Source of the DNA: Antribacter soli
GTDB lineage: Bacteria > Actinomycetota > Actinomycetes > Actinomycetales > Cellulomonadaceae
Assembly: GCF_021568775.1 (NCBI RefSeq)
Contig: NZ_JAKGSG010000014.1
Coordinates: 1-35,535, forward strand
Length of the DNA stretch: 35,535 nt
Direction of reading: 5' to 3'
Shown piece by piece: positions 1-8,805 of this stretch (positions are counted from its first letter, which is position 1; the number at the start of each line of letters is the position of its first letter). The position numbers and the translations under genes are program-made. Below the pieces are notes generated by a model. The model worked only from the letters and a program-made list of their open reading frames with translations. It was not told the DNA's origin and ran no database searches.

Positions 1-90
1 TGCCGCGTCAGCCCCCTTAACACCGGCGGCGGGGGGTGTCCCGGGGGGGCGGGGGGCGGGGCCCGCGGGGGGGGGCCCCCCCCCCCGGCC
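1..90. other. G/C homopolymer stretch, probable sequencing or assembly artefact
   Basis: Long runs of G and of C with no codon structure. The readable sequence becomes normal just before the stop codon of the amidase gene at 96. The same junk recurs at 2897-3022 and at the right end of the window, which points to base-calling or contig-end noise. Nothing here should be read as a gene. Confidence 0.8.
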
Positions 91-95
91 GTCAG

Positions 96-1766
96 TCAGG
101 CCGCGGCGCCCAGAGGGAACGCAGAGATCGTCGACGGGCTGAGCGGGAGGATCTTGGGAGCCGTGCCGCCGTACAGCTCGAGGAGGCGCGCCCAGGACGT
201 GACCGGCCGCCGGACGCCGTCCCGCATGACGTAGACGGTGGAGGCGTCGGTCGACTTGACGGCGTCGCTGAGGCCCCCGCCGTCCGAGAGGAGCTGCCAC
301 TGGCCTGCGGTCAGGTCGACGCCCCCACAGGCCGAGCCGAAGGCGGCGATCATGGCGCAGGACGGGGCGTGGTAGCGGTTGCCCGCGTCGACCAGGGAGA
401 TCGCTCCGTCACGGGGGTCCCGCACGAACCAGCCGAGCTCCGCACCGGTCGTCAGGTAGTTGACGTAGGTCGTGGACGCGTCCGACACGCGGCCGAGCCG
501 GGAAGAGAGCGACGTGAGCACCTCCATCGAGGTGACCCGGTTCTTGGTGGTCCCGCTCACGAGGTAGATGTCCCCACCGCCCGGACCCGTGACGAACGCG
601 CCGGTTCCCTGCCCCCAGATCGAGCCGTATGACGCTTGCCCGGCGTCGACGCGGCTGCGGATCTCCCCTTGCCGGCTCCAGAGCGTGTTGCCCGGGCACT
701 CGGTCGAGGCGACGTCCCGGTGGCCGAAGATCGTGGGCAGGGTGTTGCCGTTGAGGGTGGTGGTGGCTGCGGCGTCGACGCCGTGGAGCGAGAGCTTCCA
801 CGCCAGGAGGTTGACCACGGCATTGACGGCCTCGTTGGTGACGGTCGCGGTGCTGGTGTTGCCCATGACGGAGACGCCGACCGTGTTGGTGTTGTAGCCG
901 GAGACGTGGGCGCCGATGGTCTCGAGCTCGATGCCGCCGGCTCGGCCTTCCCAGACGTTGCCGTACTTGTCGACGAGGAAGTTGTAGCCGATGTCGCCCC
1001 AGTTCAGGCTCTGCGAGTGGTAGGTGTAGATGCCGCGCAGGATCGCAGGCACGTCCTGGGGGGTGTAGTCGTTGGTGCCGGCGGTGTGGTGGATGACGGC
1101 GGCCTTGATGTCGCCCTGTGCGGGCGGCCACGTCATGATCGACTCGTCCGCACCCCACTCGGCCCGGCTGTGGATCGCGGGAGCGCCCGTCGTGCCGGGC
1201 CACCCGGTGGAGACCGACTTCCCGCGCGGCGTGCTCGCGGCGGGCGGGGCCGTCACCTCGGCGTCGGCGGGCTTCGACCCCGGGTCGACGACGGCGAGCG
1301 TGAGGTCGGAGACCCCCGCGGCGCCCGCACCGGTGGCGCGGGCCTCGACGCGCGCGACGTCACCCACCACCAGGGGCTCAGTGCCGCCGTTCCCCCCGAT
1401 CCCGGCCTCGGCCTCGAGCGCCGTCCACGGGCTCCACGAGCCGTCGGCGTCGGCGGTCCGGACCTCGATCGCGAGCCCGCTCGGCTCGCTCGGGCCGTGC
1501 CAGGTCACGCCGACCGTGGCGAAGCCCGTGACCACGGCCGACGCGATGGACGTGCCGCCGGCGGCTGCTGCCAGCCCCTGGCCGGGTGCGAGGTCGACGT
1601 GCGTGACGCCGGCCTCCCGATCCTCGGCCGCCGGCTGCGAGGCCTCGGCCGGCGCCGCTGCCGCTGCCGTCGACGACTGCACGGCGGAGACCGGCAGCGC
1701 GACGAGTGCGGCGACGAGGGCCAGTGTGGCGGCGACGGCGACCGGCGGATGGATGTCCGTGGACAT
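96..1766 (-). CDS. Secreted peptidoglycan-recognition-type N-acetylmuramoyl-L-alanine amidase
   Basis: A 556-residue exported protein expected to cut the amide bond between muramic acid and the stem peptide in the cell wall. Residues 1-30 form a signal peptide (short N-terminus, hydrophobic core, Ala-rich cleavage zone). Residues about 198-370 are a PGRP/Amidase_2 domain: the VIHHTAG strand holds zinc ligand H226, and GHRD...CPG supplies H349 and C357, eight residues apart as in T7 lysozyme, so the catalytic zinc site looks intact. Residues 40-190 are an unassigned Ala/Pro-rich region. The C-terminal 170 residues contain degenerate units of the type YLVSG...NRVTS, resembling those of the divergent neighbour at 1970. 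The ATG at 1766 has a good GAGGAAAG ribosome site. Its divergent promoter lies in 1767-1969. Family assignment is secure; whether the role is division, remodelling or defence is unknown. Confidence 0.93.
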   Translation of the reverse strand: MSTDIHPPVAVAATLALVAALVALPVSAVQSSTAAAAAPAEASQPAAEDREAGVTHVDLAPGQGLAAAAGGTSIASAVVTGFATVGVTWHGPSEPSGLAIEVRTADADGSWSPWTALEAEAGIGGNGGTEPLVVGDVARVEARATGAGAAGVSDLTLAVVDPGSKPADAEVTAPPAASTPRGKSVSTGWPGTTGAPAIHSRAEWGADESIMTWPPAQGDIKAAVIHHTAGTNDYTPQDVPAILRGIYTYHSQSLNWGDIGYNFLVDKYGNVWEGRAGGIELETIGAHVSGYNTNTVGVSVMGNTSTATVTNEAVNAVVNLLAWKLSLHGVDAAATTTLNGNTLPTIFGHRDVASTECPGNTLWSRQGEIRSRVDAGQASYGSIWGQGTGAFVTGPGGGDIYLVSGTTKNRVTSMEVLTSLSSRLGRVSDASTTYVNYLTTGAELGWFVRDPRDGAISLVDAGNRYHAPSCAMIAAFGSACGGVDLTAGQWQLLSDGGGLSDAVKSTDASTVYVMRDGVRRPVTSWARLLELYGGTAPKILPLSPSTISAFPLGAAA

Positions 1767-1969
1767 GTGCCTGCTTTCCTCTGGGGAGCTGGGACCACGT
1801 CACGAGGTGCACGGGAGGTCACCTCGCGGACGTGCCCGGCGAGGATAACCCACCGCATATTCGTATATCGGGTGAAATACGACAGGACCTGAAAGTGGAC
1901 GGCCCGGCGTGCTCCGAGCCGGAGGAAGTCGCCCTAGGCTCGCGTCCAGGCGGAGAGAAGGAGGTTTGG
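1767..1969. promoter_or_regulatory. Divergent intergenic region between amidase and repeat-protein genes
   Basis: Holds an unusually A/T-rich island (about 1856-1880) in an otherwise GC-rich window, including ATATTCGTATAT. A TAGGCT -10 box at 1935-1940 precedes the plus-strand gene by 29 nt. On the minus strand TATCCT (1842-1847) is a possible -10 for the amidase. No convincing -35 boxes are seen. Seen: the sequences. Inferred: shared promoter or operator function. Confidence 0.45.
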
Positions 1970-2872
1970 ATGAGAAGGAACAGGCTGGTCGCGGCGCTGG
2001 CCGCACTGGCTCTGACGGCGGCGTACTCGGCGCTGTCGGCCGCTCCCGCGGCCGCCCAGGACGGGGAGTACTTCGTGGTGAAGGGCGCGAACTCGGTCGC
2101 CAGCGGAGACCGGCTCTACCTGGTCGCGGGCACGCCCGAGGACTGGGCGAGCACCGGTGCGCCGAAGCAGTACCTGACCTACGAAGCATGGAGCGCCCTG
2201 GGGAGCCCATCGCCCGTCGTCTGGCCGGTGGACCGGTACGCCTCGCTCCCGTGGAGCGACGGGATCTACTGGGAGATCAACTGGCCCGACGGCGAGACCT
2301 GGGCCGGCGGCGTGACGTACGAGCAGTGGGTGGTGGCCGGCCGGCCGACACCGGTCGACGACCTGCGGCTCTGCAAGCTGGGGATCGGCTGCGACATCAG
2401 CCGGTGGGCGACGTCGGGCGACCTCTATCTCACCGAGTACCAGCACCAGAGCCTCAGCGCGCACCGCCTGACCTACGGCGAGTGGGAGGCGCTCGGCTTC
2501 CCCGCGGTCACCACCAACAGGATGGGCGTCTACAAGCTGCCGTGGACAGACGCCGTCTTCCAGCTCGATCCCTCGTACATCGGGCCGAGGAGCCAGTCGA
2601 CGTCGAACGTGCTCGGCGTCTGGTGCGGGGCGCAGCTCTCCTACTCCGAGTGGCAGCACTTCGGTTCGCCTGCGCCGCAGACCGTGGCTTCGACGACGGT
2701 CGACCGGTTCATCGTCAACGGGCAGCCCGGCTGGGTCCCCGACGACTGGATCTTCTACGACGGCCCGGCGGGCTACTTCCACGTCTCGGCTGCCCAGTGG
2801 GCGGCTGCGGGCTCGCCCGCGCCGACGGCCATCATCGCCCCCGTGCTGCCCGAGAACCAGGTGAGCTGCTAG
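1970..2872 (+). CDS. Secreted repeat protein of unknown function, five W/G-P modules
   Basis: A 300-residue protein I cannot assign to a named family. ATG 1970 is chosen because AGAAGGAGG lies just upstream and it opens a typical signal peptide (MRRNR, hydrophobic stretch to about residue 22, then APAAAQ). The mature part has five copies of a pattern close to [LV][TS]Y.eW...G.P.P at residues 69-83, 115-129, 167-181, 223-237 and 272-286. They are separated by strand-like segments such as DRLYLVAG and DAVFQLD. Four cysteines (135, 141, 219, 300) could form disulfides outside the cell. The repeat style echoes the C-terminus of the adjacent amidase, so a shared cell-wall-binding or adhesive module is a reasonable guess. 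Open reading upstream of 1970 is judged spurious. Confidence 0.8.
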   Translation: MRRNRLVAALAALALTAAYSALSAAPAAAQDGEYFVVKGANSVASGDRLYLVAGTPEDWASTGAPKQYLTYEAWSALGSPSPVVWPVDRYASLPWSDGIYWEINWPDGETWAGGVTYEQWVVAGRPTPVDDLRLCKLGIGCDISRWATSGDLYLTEYQHQSLSAHRLTYGEWEALGFPAVTTNRMGVYKLPWTDAVFQLDPSYIGPRSQSTSNVLGVWCGAQLSYSEWQHFGSPAPQTVASTTVDRFIVNGQPGWVPDDWIFYDGPAGYFHVSAAQWAAAGSPAPTAIIAPVLPENQVSC

Positions 2873-2896
2873 GACCCACACGGCAGCGACCAGGAC

Positions 2897-3022
<126 letters not shown>

Positions 3023-4525
3023 CCGCTCTGTCACCACCACCAGCACCACCGCAGCCGCGGTCACGGCAACCGCCACGGCGCACGTCACCGCAGCCGCCCC
3101 GGGCTGCGCGACGTAGCCGCCCGCCACGACGGGTGCGGCCGGACCGCCCGCGACCCACCGGACGAAGCCCCACAGGACCACCGCGACCCACGCTGGGATC
3201 GCGGCGCGCGGCCACCGTGAGAGGCCCGCCCCCACGGCGAGGCACAGCGGCAGGACGACCGGCAGCAGGTACCGGGGGTGGGCGGAGCCGTTGGCCGCCG
3301 TGTAGGCGATCTGGACCGCCAGGACCGCGGCCGTCGCGCCGGCGAGCAGAACCACCGGGAGGGCGGCGAGCGCGCGACTGCCCTGGTCGGGCGGCGGCGC
3401 CGGCGTCGTGGCCCTGGCGCGGGGCCGGAGTCCTGCCGCCGCGGCGACGGTCGGGACGAGCAGCAGGACGACGGCGGCCGCGCCCGCGGACAGCACGTCC
3501 CGCCACTGGAACAGGTCGAGGAGCTCGGCCCAGGTGCCGAGGTCGGTCACGGCCTCGCCGAGCGACCGGGTCTCCCGGCCGAGGTTTTCCGTGGACCAGT
3601 CCGGGTGGCCGCCCGTGATGCTCCCGGTCAGCCGGTAGTTGCGTACGTAGAACCAGCCGCTCGCGAGGGCCACCGCAGCGGGGGCGGCGACGGCCAGGGC
3701 GACCGCCCGGCGCGCCGGCTCCAGATGCAGGCGCGCGCGGAGCACCGCGCCCAGGAGGGCCGCGGCGAGGCACACGACGGCCACGATCATGGCGGAGGTC
3801 CGGGTCAGCGCGCACGCTGCCGCGAGCAGCACCAGGCCGGCGAGGAGCCGTGGGCCGAGGCCGTGGCGCAGCGAGCGCAGCGTCAGCCCGAGGAGGGCGG
3901 TCACCAGCAGAGCAGCCAGCATGTCGTTGTACGCCGAGCCGCCGAGCCGGGCGGCCCACGCGGTGCAGGCCACGAGCAGGGCGGTGACCACCGGCAGCGT
4001 GCTCCCGGGCCGGACGACCTGCCGCACGGACCACCAGGAGACGATGACGAGCAGGGCGAACAGGACGATGCTCACCCCCCGCGCGGCGTACGACGCGGCG
4101 ACCGGCAGGCCGGCGTCGGCGAGCGGGCCTACCACCGGGGCGAGGAACAGGTAGTACAGGGGCGGATGCTGGGCGACCCACTGGACGGGCGGCACAAAGC
4201 CGCCGGGCGGCCGGAGCTCGAGCCCTTCCTCGAACACCGGCAGCTCGCCGTGCCACACCTGGTACGCGTAGTCGATGTGCGCCGCCTCGTCGGCCGACGC
4301 ATACGGCGCGACGGCCAGCGCCTGCGTCAGCGCCAGGAGAACTGCCGCCGCCGTCGAGCACACGAGTGCCAGGCGCTCGACCCTCCTGACGCGTGCCTCC
4401 CGCGAGGGTCCGGGCGCACCGACGTCGGCGGAAGCCAAGACTTCGCTGCTGCGTGCCTCCCGCGAAGGTCCAGGCGAGCTTCGGCTGACGGAAGCCCCGA
4501 GAATCCTGGCTATCGTGTGGAGCAC
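3023..4525 (-). CDS. GT-C family membrane glycosyltransferase (PMT/ArnT-like), 3'-truncated by artefact
   Basis: About 500 residues of a polytopic membrane glycosyltransferase that would move a sugar from a polyprenyl-phosphate donor to an acceptor outside the membrane. After a first transmembrane helix comes the acidic loop DEAAHIDYAYQVWHGELP and then QHPPLYYL, as in GT-C enzymes whose first extracytoplasmic loop carries the catalytic acid. Roughly ten further hydrophobic segments follow, with HPRYLLPVVLP late in the protein. Reading into the G/C tract below 3023 gives only Gly/Pro junk, so the true C-terminus is lost. The start is set at GTG 4525 because TAGGCT lies 6 nt upstream (leaderless pattern); the GTG at 4531 abuts that box. 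The cytosolic N-terminus is built from two copies of a 42-bp repeat (4395-4496). The substrate is unknown. Confidence 0.82.
4395..4496. repeat. Two copies of a 42-bp element, 60 bp apart, inside the GT-C gene
   Basis: Copies at 4395-4436 and 4455-4496 both begin GCCTCCCGCGA, continue GGTCC.GGCG and end with CGGAAGCC. They sit in the 5' end of the minus-strand gene and encode GPSREAR twice. A third, same-length relative is in another glycosyltransferase gene at 11621-11662. Confidence 0.65.
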
Positions 4526-4531
4526 AGACAC

Positions 4532-4537
4532 AGCCTA
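4532..4537 (-). promoter_or_regulatory. -10 box for the GT-C gene (leaderless)
   Basis: TAGGCT on the minus strand, 6 nt before GTG 4525. This puts the transcription start at or next to the start codon. No clear -35 box. Confidence 0.5.
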
Positions 4538-4578
4538 GGGGTCCGCATTACCTCCCACCCCCTTCGAACGGACTGCTC

Positions 4579-5703
4579 ATGAAACTGTTCGTCCAGATCC
4601 CCTGCCTGAACGAGGCGGAGACCCTCCCGCTCGTGCTGGCGACCATCCCCCGGGAGATCGAGGGCGTGGACGAGGTCGAGATCCTCGTCGTCGACGACGG
4701 CTCGACGGACGGCACGTCCGAGGTCGCGCGCCGGCTCGGCGTCCGGCACATCCTGCGGCACACCCGCACCATGGGCCTGGCCCGTTCCTTCCGTGACGGC
4801 ATCGACTACGCGCTGCGCCACGGCGCCGACATCGTGGTGAACACCGACGGCGACAACCAGTACCCGCAGGAGCGGATCGGCGACCTGGTCGCACCCGTCG
4901 TGCGTGGCGAGGCGGACATCGTGATCGCCGACCGGCAGACCGCCACGATCGAGCACTTCTCGACGTTCAAGAAGGCCATGCAGAAGGTCGGCAGCGAGGT
5001 CGTGAACTTCGCCGCCGGGACCGACCTGCCTGATGCGGCGAGCGGGTTCCGCGCCTATTCGCGCGGCGCCCTGCTGCGACTGAACGTCGTCACGCAGTTC
5101 AGCTACTGCATGGAGACGATCATCCAGGCGGGCAACAAGCGGATGAAGATCGTCAGCCTTCCCATCATCACGAACCCCAAGACACGGGAGTCGCGGCTCT
5201 TCACGAGCATCGGGCAGCACATGCTCAAGTCGGCGCAGGCGATCCTGCGCAGCTACATCATGTTCCAGCCGCACGTCGTGTTCGTCAGTCTCGGCCTGCT
5301 CTTCCTCGTCGCCGCGCTCGTGCCGTTCGTGCGGTTCGCGATCTTCGCAATCATGGGCGACGCCGGCGGGCACATCCAGTCGCTCGTGCTCGGCTCGTCG
5401 ATGCTCGTCGGGTCGCTGCTCTGTTTCGCGCTGCTCGTGATCGCCGACCTCCAGCGCACCAACCGCACCCTCACCGAGGAGATGCTCGAGCGCGTCAAGG
5501 AGCTCCAGTACGGCCGGGCGCCCGACGCGGTGCCCGGGACGACGGTCCCGGTCCTGGCCGCCGCGGTGCCCGGGGTGACGGTGCCGGCCGCCGCTGTGCC
5601 CGCCGAGCTGCCCGACGATCTGCCCGACGATCTGCCCGACGTCGTCGACGGCGCACCAGAGCGGTCCGTCAACGCCGGCGGGAACGGGCGCATCGCCTCG
5701 TGA
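4579..5703 (+). CDS. Family 2 glycosyltransferase, DPM1/GtrB-like with two C-terminal membrane helices
   Basis: A 374-residue enzyme expected to transfer a sugar from a nucleotide donor to a polyprenyl phosphate on the inner membrane face. The GT-A fold is clear: IPCLNEAETLP at the start, VVDDGSTDGT (38-47), the metal-binding NTDGDNQYP with D90-G91-D92, and DAASGFRAYSR (152-162). Helices at about 233-259 and 267-290 match the GtrB-type anchor. The last 60 residues are a low-complexity Ala/Pro/Val tail with repeated ELPDDLPDDLPD. The ATG at 4579 has no strong ribosome site, but the FVQIPCLNE start fits the family. It heads a plus-strand operon: the next gene overlaps its stop by 4 nt. It is divergent from the GT-C gene, which might use the lipid-linked sugar made here (inference). 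Confidence 0.9.
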   Translation: MKLFVQIPCLNEAETLPLVLATIPREIEGVDEVEILVVDDGSTDGTSEVARRLGVRHILRHTRTMGLARSFRDGIDYALRHGADIVVNTDGDNQYPQERIGDLVAPVVRGEADIVIADRQTATIEHFSTFKKAMQKVGSEVVNFAAGTDLPDAASGFRAYSRGALLRLNVVTQFSYCMETIIQAGNKRMKIVSLPIITNPKTRESRLFTSIGQHMLKSAQAILRSYIMFQPHVVFVSLGLLFLVAALVPFVRFAIFAIMGDAGGHIQSLVLGSSMLVGSLLCFALLVIADLQRTNRTLTEEMLERVKELQYGRAPDAVPGTTVPVLAAAVPGVTVPAAAVPAELPDDLPDDLPDVVDGAPERSVNAGGNGRIAS

Positions 5704-6887
5704 TCGTCTCGTTCGGGACCTACGACGCCGCCCGCCATCCCCGCGTCGCCGTGCTGGTCCGCGGCCTGCGTGACCACGGCGTCGAGGTCGTCGAGGTCAA
5801 CCGCCCCCTCGGTCTCTCCACGGCGGAGCGGGTCCGGATGCTGCAGCAGCCCTGGCGGCTGCCGCTCCTCGTGCTGCGCCTCGCGGCCTGCTGGGCCGGC
5901 CTGGCGGGCGACGCGCTCGCGCTGCGCCGGCGTCGGGGCGCACCGGCCGCGGTGCTCGTCGGCTACCTCGGCCACTTCGACGTCGTCCTCGCCCGCGTCC
6001 TGTACCCCCGCACCAGGGTGGTGCTCGACCACCTCGTCTTCGCGGGCGACACCGCGACCGACCGCGGCGCGCAGGGGCTGCGCGTCCGGCTGCTGCGCCT
6101 CCTCGACCGGGTCGCGACCGCGTGCGCCGACGTCGTCGTCACCGACACCGAGGAGCACCGGCTCATGCTGCGCGACCCCACCCGGGGTGTCGTCGTGCCG
6201 GTCGGTGCGCTGGACGAGTGGTTCGACGCCGTCCGCCCGGCCTGCGGACCCGTGGGTGGGCCTGCAGCCCAGGCCGGCGCCTCGAAGCCGCCCGAGACCG
6301 GAGCCCAGGCGGCCCGAGGGCCGCTGCGCGTGATCTTCTTCGGCCTGTACACGCCGCTGCAGGGCGCGCCGGTCATCGGCGAGGCGCTGGCCCTCGCCGC
6401 CGCCGCGGGCACGCCCCTCGCGGTGACGATGGTGGGGGAGGGGCAGGACCTCGGGGCGACCCGGCGGCTCGCCGCGGGCGTGCCGGGCGTCTCGTGGCGG
6501 GGCTGGGTGGAGCCTGCCGAGCTGCCCGGCCTGGTCGCTGAGCACGACGTCTGCCTGGGCATCTTCTCGGACACCCCGAAGGGGCTGCGGGTGGTCCCCA
6601 ACAAGGTCTACCAGGGCCTCGCCGCGGGATGCGTCGTGGTCACCTCCGACACAGCACCGCAGCGGCGCCTCCTCGGCGACGTGCTCGAGCTCGTTCCGCC
6701 CGCGGACGCCGCGGCGCTCGCCGACCGCCTCGCCGCCCTCGCGGATCCCGCGCGGTTCGCCGCCGCCCGGGCGAGGGCCGCCGAGGGGCGGGAACGGACC
6801 CGCGCGCGCGCCGTCGTCGGGCCGCTCGTGGCGGCGCTCGAACGGCCCGTCGCGGCAGGTGCGGGGACGGCCGGGGTGGGCGCATGA
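5700..6887 (+). CDS. Family 4-like glycosyltransferase (GT-B fold)
   Basis: A 395-residue cytosolic glycosyltransferase. The N-terminal half opens with IVSFGTYDAARHPRV, typical of the acceptor domain. The C-terminal half starts near residue 208 with VIFFGLYTPLQGAPVI and contains VGEGQD, SWRGWVEP and DTPKGLRVVPNKVYQGLAAG (291-310), the nucleotide-sugar site of GT4 enzymes. The protein starts at GTG 5700, whose last two bases begin the upstream TGA, indicating translational coupling. Its own stop overlaps the ATG of the next gene. Donor and acceptor cannot be told from sequence; the nearby rmlD makes a rhamnosyl or related linkage possible. A Gly/Ala/Pro-rich linker at 182-206 joins the two domains. 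Confidence 0.88.
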   Translation: MIVSFGTYDAARHPRVAVLVRGLRDHGVEVVEVNRPLGLSTAERVRMLQQPWRLPLLVLRLAACWAGLAGDALALRRRRGAPAAVLVGYLGHFDVVLARVLYPRTRVVLDHLVFAGDTATDRGAQGLRVRLLRLLDRVATACADVVVTDTEEHRLMLRDPTRGVVVPVGALDEWFDAVRPACGPVGGPAAQAGASKPPETGAQAARGPLRVIFFGLYTPLQGAPVIGEALALAAAAGTPLAVTMVGEGQDLGATRRLAAGVPGVSWRGWVEPAELPGLVAEHDVCLGIFSDTPKGLRVVPNKVYQGLAAGCVVVTSDTAPQRRLLGDVLELVPPADAAALADRLAALADPARFAAARARAAEGRERTRARAVVGPLVAALERPVAAGAGTAGVGA

Positions 6888-7843
6888 CCGCGCGCCTCCT
6901 GGCCCTCCTGCGCTCCCCGGCCGTGCGCTGGGGGTTCCTCGTCGTGGCCCTGGGCGGTGCCGTGTGGACCGTCGTCGAGTACCGGCAAGAGCTCACCGCC
7001 GCCGCGGGGCAGCTCTCCGCCGGGCGCCTGCTGGGGGCGCTCGTCGTCTCGGTGGCGTACATCGCGTGCACGTTCGTCGCCTGGCGGCGCGTCCTGGCCG
7101 ACCTGGGGTCGCCGCTGCCGCTCGGGGCGGCGGCGGGGGTGTTCGGCGTGAGCCAGGTCGGCAAGTACGTGCCGGGCGGGGTCTGGAACGTCGTCGCGGC
7201 GGCCGAGCTCGGGGCCGCCCACCACGTCCCGCGGCAGCGCTCGCTCGCGGCGATGGCGGTGAGCGTGCTCATCGGGGTGGTGTCGGGGTGCGCCGTCGGC
7301 GCCACGTCCCTGCCGTTCCTCGCGACGGAGTCCCTCGGACCCTGGCGGGCCGTCCTCTGGGCCGCCCCGCTCGTGCTCGTCCTGCTGGTCCCCGCCGTGC
7401 TCAACCGGGTCGTCGACGTGGCGTTCCGGCTCATCCGGCGGCCGCCGCTGGAGCATCCGCTCACGTGGCGCGGGCTGGGCGTCGCGACGGCCTGGTCCGT
7501 CGCGGGCTGGCTGCTCGCGGGGCTGCAGGTCTGGCTGCTCGTCACCGCGCTGGGCGTGCCGGCCACGCCCCGCACCGTCGCGCTGGCCGTCGGCGGGTAC
7601 GCGGCAGCCTGGGTCGCGGGATTCCTCGCGGTGCTGGCCCCTGCGGGCGCCGGGGTGCGCGAGGTCGTCCTGGCGGCAGTGCTGGGCGTCGGCGCGGCCG
7701 GGGCCCTTCCCGCCCACGCGGCGGCTCTCACGGTGCTGGTGAGCCGCGTGCTGCTCACCGTCGTCGACCTGGCCTTCGCGGGGGCGGGTGCCCTCGCGGC
7801 GCGCCGGTCACGGCCGGCGCGGGCCGTAGGATCTGTGCCGTGA
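6884..7843 (+). CDS. UPF0104 / lysylphosphatidylglycerol-synthase-like integral membrane protein
   Basis: A 319-residue protein with about eight hydrophobic helices from residue 16 to near the end and no soluble catalytic domain. Motifs such as FGVSQVGKYVPGGVWNVV and LAVLAPAGAGVREVVL match the LPG_synthase_TM / UPF0104 family, whose members sit in polysaccharide and lipid-glycan clusters as proposed flippases or lipid transporters. It lacks the aminoacyl-transferase half of MprF, so it should not make lysyl-PG. ATG 6884 overlaps the preceding TGA (ATGA). The TGA at 7841 overlaps the GTG of rmlD. A role in moving a lipid-linked glycan made by the operon is inferred from context. Confidence 0.85.
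   Translation: MTARLLALLRSPAVRWGFLVVALGGAVWTVVEYRQELTAAAGQLSAGRLLGALVVSVAYIACTFVAWRRVLADLGSPLPLGAAAGVFGVSQVGKYVPGGVWNVVAAAELGAAHHVPRQRSLAAMAVSVLIGVVSGCAVGATSLPFLATESLGPWRAVLWAAPLVLVLLVPAVLNRVVDVAFRLIRRPPLEHPLTWRGLGVATAWSVAGWLLAGLQVWLLVTALGVPATPRTVALAVGGYAAAWVAGFLAVLAPAGAGVREVVLAAVLGVGAAGALPAHAAALTVLVSRVLLTVVDLAFAGAGALAARRSRPARAVGSVP
7827..7832 (+). promoter_or_regulatory. -10 box upstream of rmlD (leaderless promoter inside operon)
   Basis: TAGGAT ends 7 nt before GTG 7840. It may give rmlD its own leaderless transcript in addition to read-through from the operon. Confidence 0.45.
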
Positions 7844-8730
7844 CTGCGACCACACCCGTGAACTCGTCCACCCGCTGGCTCGTCCTCGGGGCTGCGGGCA
7901 TGCTCGGCCGCGACATGGTCTCTGCCGCCCGGGCCGCGGGCGCCGAGGTCACCGCACTGGCCCGCGCGGAGCTGGACGTGACCGACGCGGCGGCCGCGCT
8001 CGAGGCCGCCCGCGGGCACGACGTCGTCGTGAACTGCAGCGCCTGGACCGCCGTCGACGACGCCGAGACCCGGGAGGGTGACGCGTTCGCCGTCAACGCG
8101 ACCGGCGCGGCGAACGTCGCGCGCGCCGCGCACGCCGCGGGCGCGCGGCTCGTGCATGTCTCCACCGACTACGTCTTCGCCGGGGACGGCACCGAGCCCT
8201 ACGCGGAGGACGCGCCCATCGCGCCCCGCTCGGCCTACGGCCGGACCAAGGCGGCGGGGGAGTGGGCCGTGCGGGCCGAGGCCCCCGACCACCTGCTCGT
8301 GCGCACCGCGTGGCTGTACGGCGAGCACGGGTCGTGCTTCCCGCGGACGATCGCCCGGATCGCGGCCGACAGGGACGAGATCTCCGTCGTCGTCGACGAG
8401 GTCGGCCAGCCGACGTGGACCGCCGACCTGGCCGACCTGATCGTGCGTCTCGTCGCCGCGCAGGCGCCCGCCGGCACGTACCACGGCACGTCGTCCGGCC
8501 GGACGTCGTGGCACGGCTTCGCGGAGCGGGTCGTGGCGGCCGCCGGGCTGACGACGCGGGTCGCGACGACGACCAGCGCGAACTTCGGCCGTCCCGCCCC
8601 GCGGCCCGCGTTCTCCGTGCTGGGTCACGAGGCCCTGCGGGCGGCGGGCGTCGAGCCGATCGGCGACTGGGCCGAGCGGTGGGCGGCTGCCTCTGGTGCC
8701 GTCCTCGGCGCCGGGGCCTTGCGGGCCTGA
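7840..8730 (+). CDS. rmlD: dTDP-4-dehydrorhamnose reductase
   Basis: A 296-residue short-chain dehydrogenase that reduces dTDP-4-keto-L-rhamnose to dTDP-L-rhamnose, the last step of rhamnose donor synthesis. The Rossmann motif GAAGMLG is at 17-23, VNCSAWTAVDDAE near 64-76, the catalytic STDYVF at 108-113 and Y133xxxK137 in SAYGRTKAAGE. VGQPTWTADLADLI matches the substrate-side motif of RmlD. The start is GTG 7840, overlapping the upstream stop; GTG 7858 is an alternative giving VNSSTRW. A -10-like TAGGAT lies 7 nt before GTG 7840. The other rhamnose genes rmlA, rmlB and rmlC are not in this window. Function is well supported. Confidence 0.92.
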   Translation: MTATTPVNSSTRWLVLGAAGMLGRDMVSAARAAGAEVTALARAELDVTDAAAALEAARGHDVVVNCSAWTAVDDAETREGDAFAVNATGAANVARAAHAAGARLVHVSTDYVFAGDGTEPYAEDAPIAPRSAYGRTKAAGEWAVRAEAPDHLLVRTAWLYGEHGSCFPRTIARIAADRDEISVVVDEVGQPTWTADLADLIVRLVAAQAPAGTYHGTSSGRTSWHGFAERVVAAAGLTTRVATTTSANFGRPAPRPAFSVLGHEALRAAGVEPIGDWAERWAAASGAVLGAGALRA

Positions 8731-8767
8731 ACCGCACGGCAGGCCCTCTGTGCCCTGCCGCGGCCGA

Positions 8768-8773
8768 TAGGCT
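8768..8773 (+). promoter_or_regulatory. -10 box for the methyltransferase gene
   Basis: TAGGCT 32 nt before GTG 8806, with an AGGAGG ribosome site at 8793-8798. This suggests a separate transcript with a short leader. Confidence 0.4.
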
Positions 8774-8805
8774 GCCGTCGACGTCCACCGCCAGGAGGAT
8801 CCACC

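Noticed and set aside
1706-1969. Extended N-terminus of the secreted repeat protein
   Set aside because: Signal peptide and AGAAGGAGG site place the start at 1970; the extension crosses the divergent promoter region.
3278-4582. Long plus-strand open frame opposite the GT-C gene
   Set aside because: Arg/Gly/Gln-rich shadow typical of antisense reading in GC-rich DNA; the minus strand has clear membrane helices and GT-C motifs.
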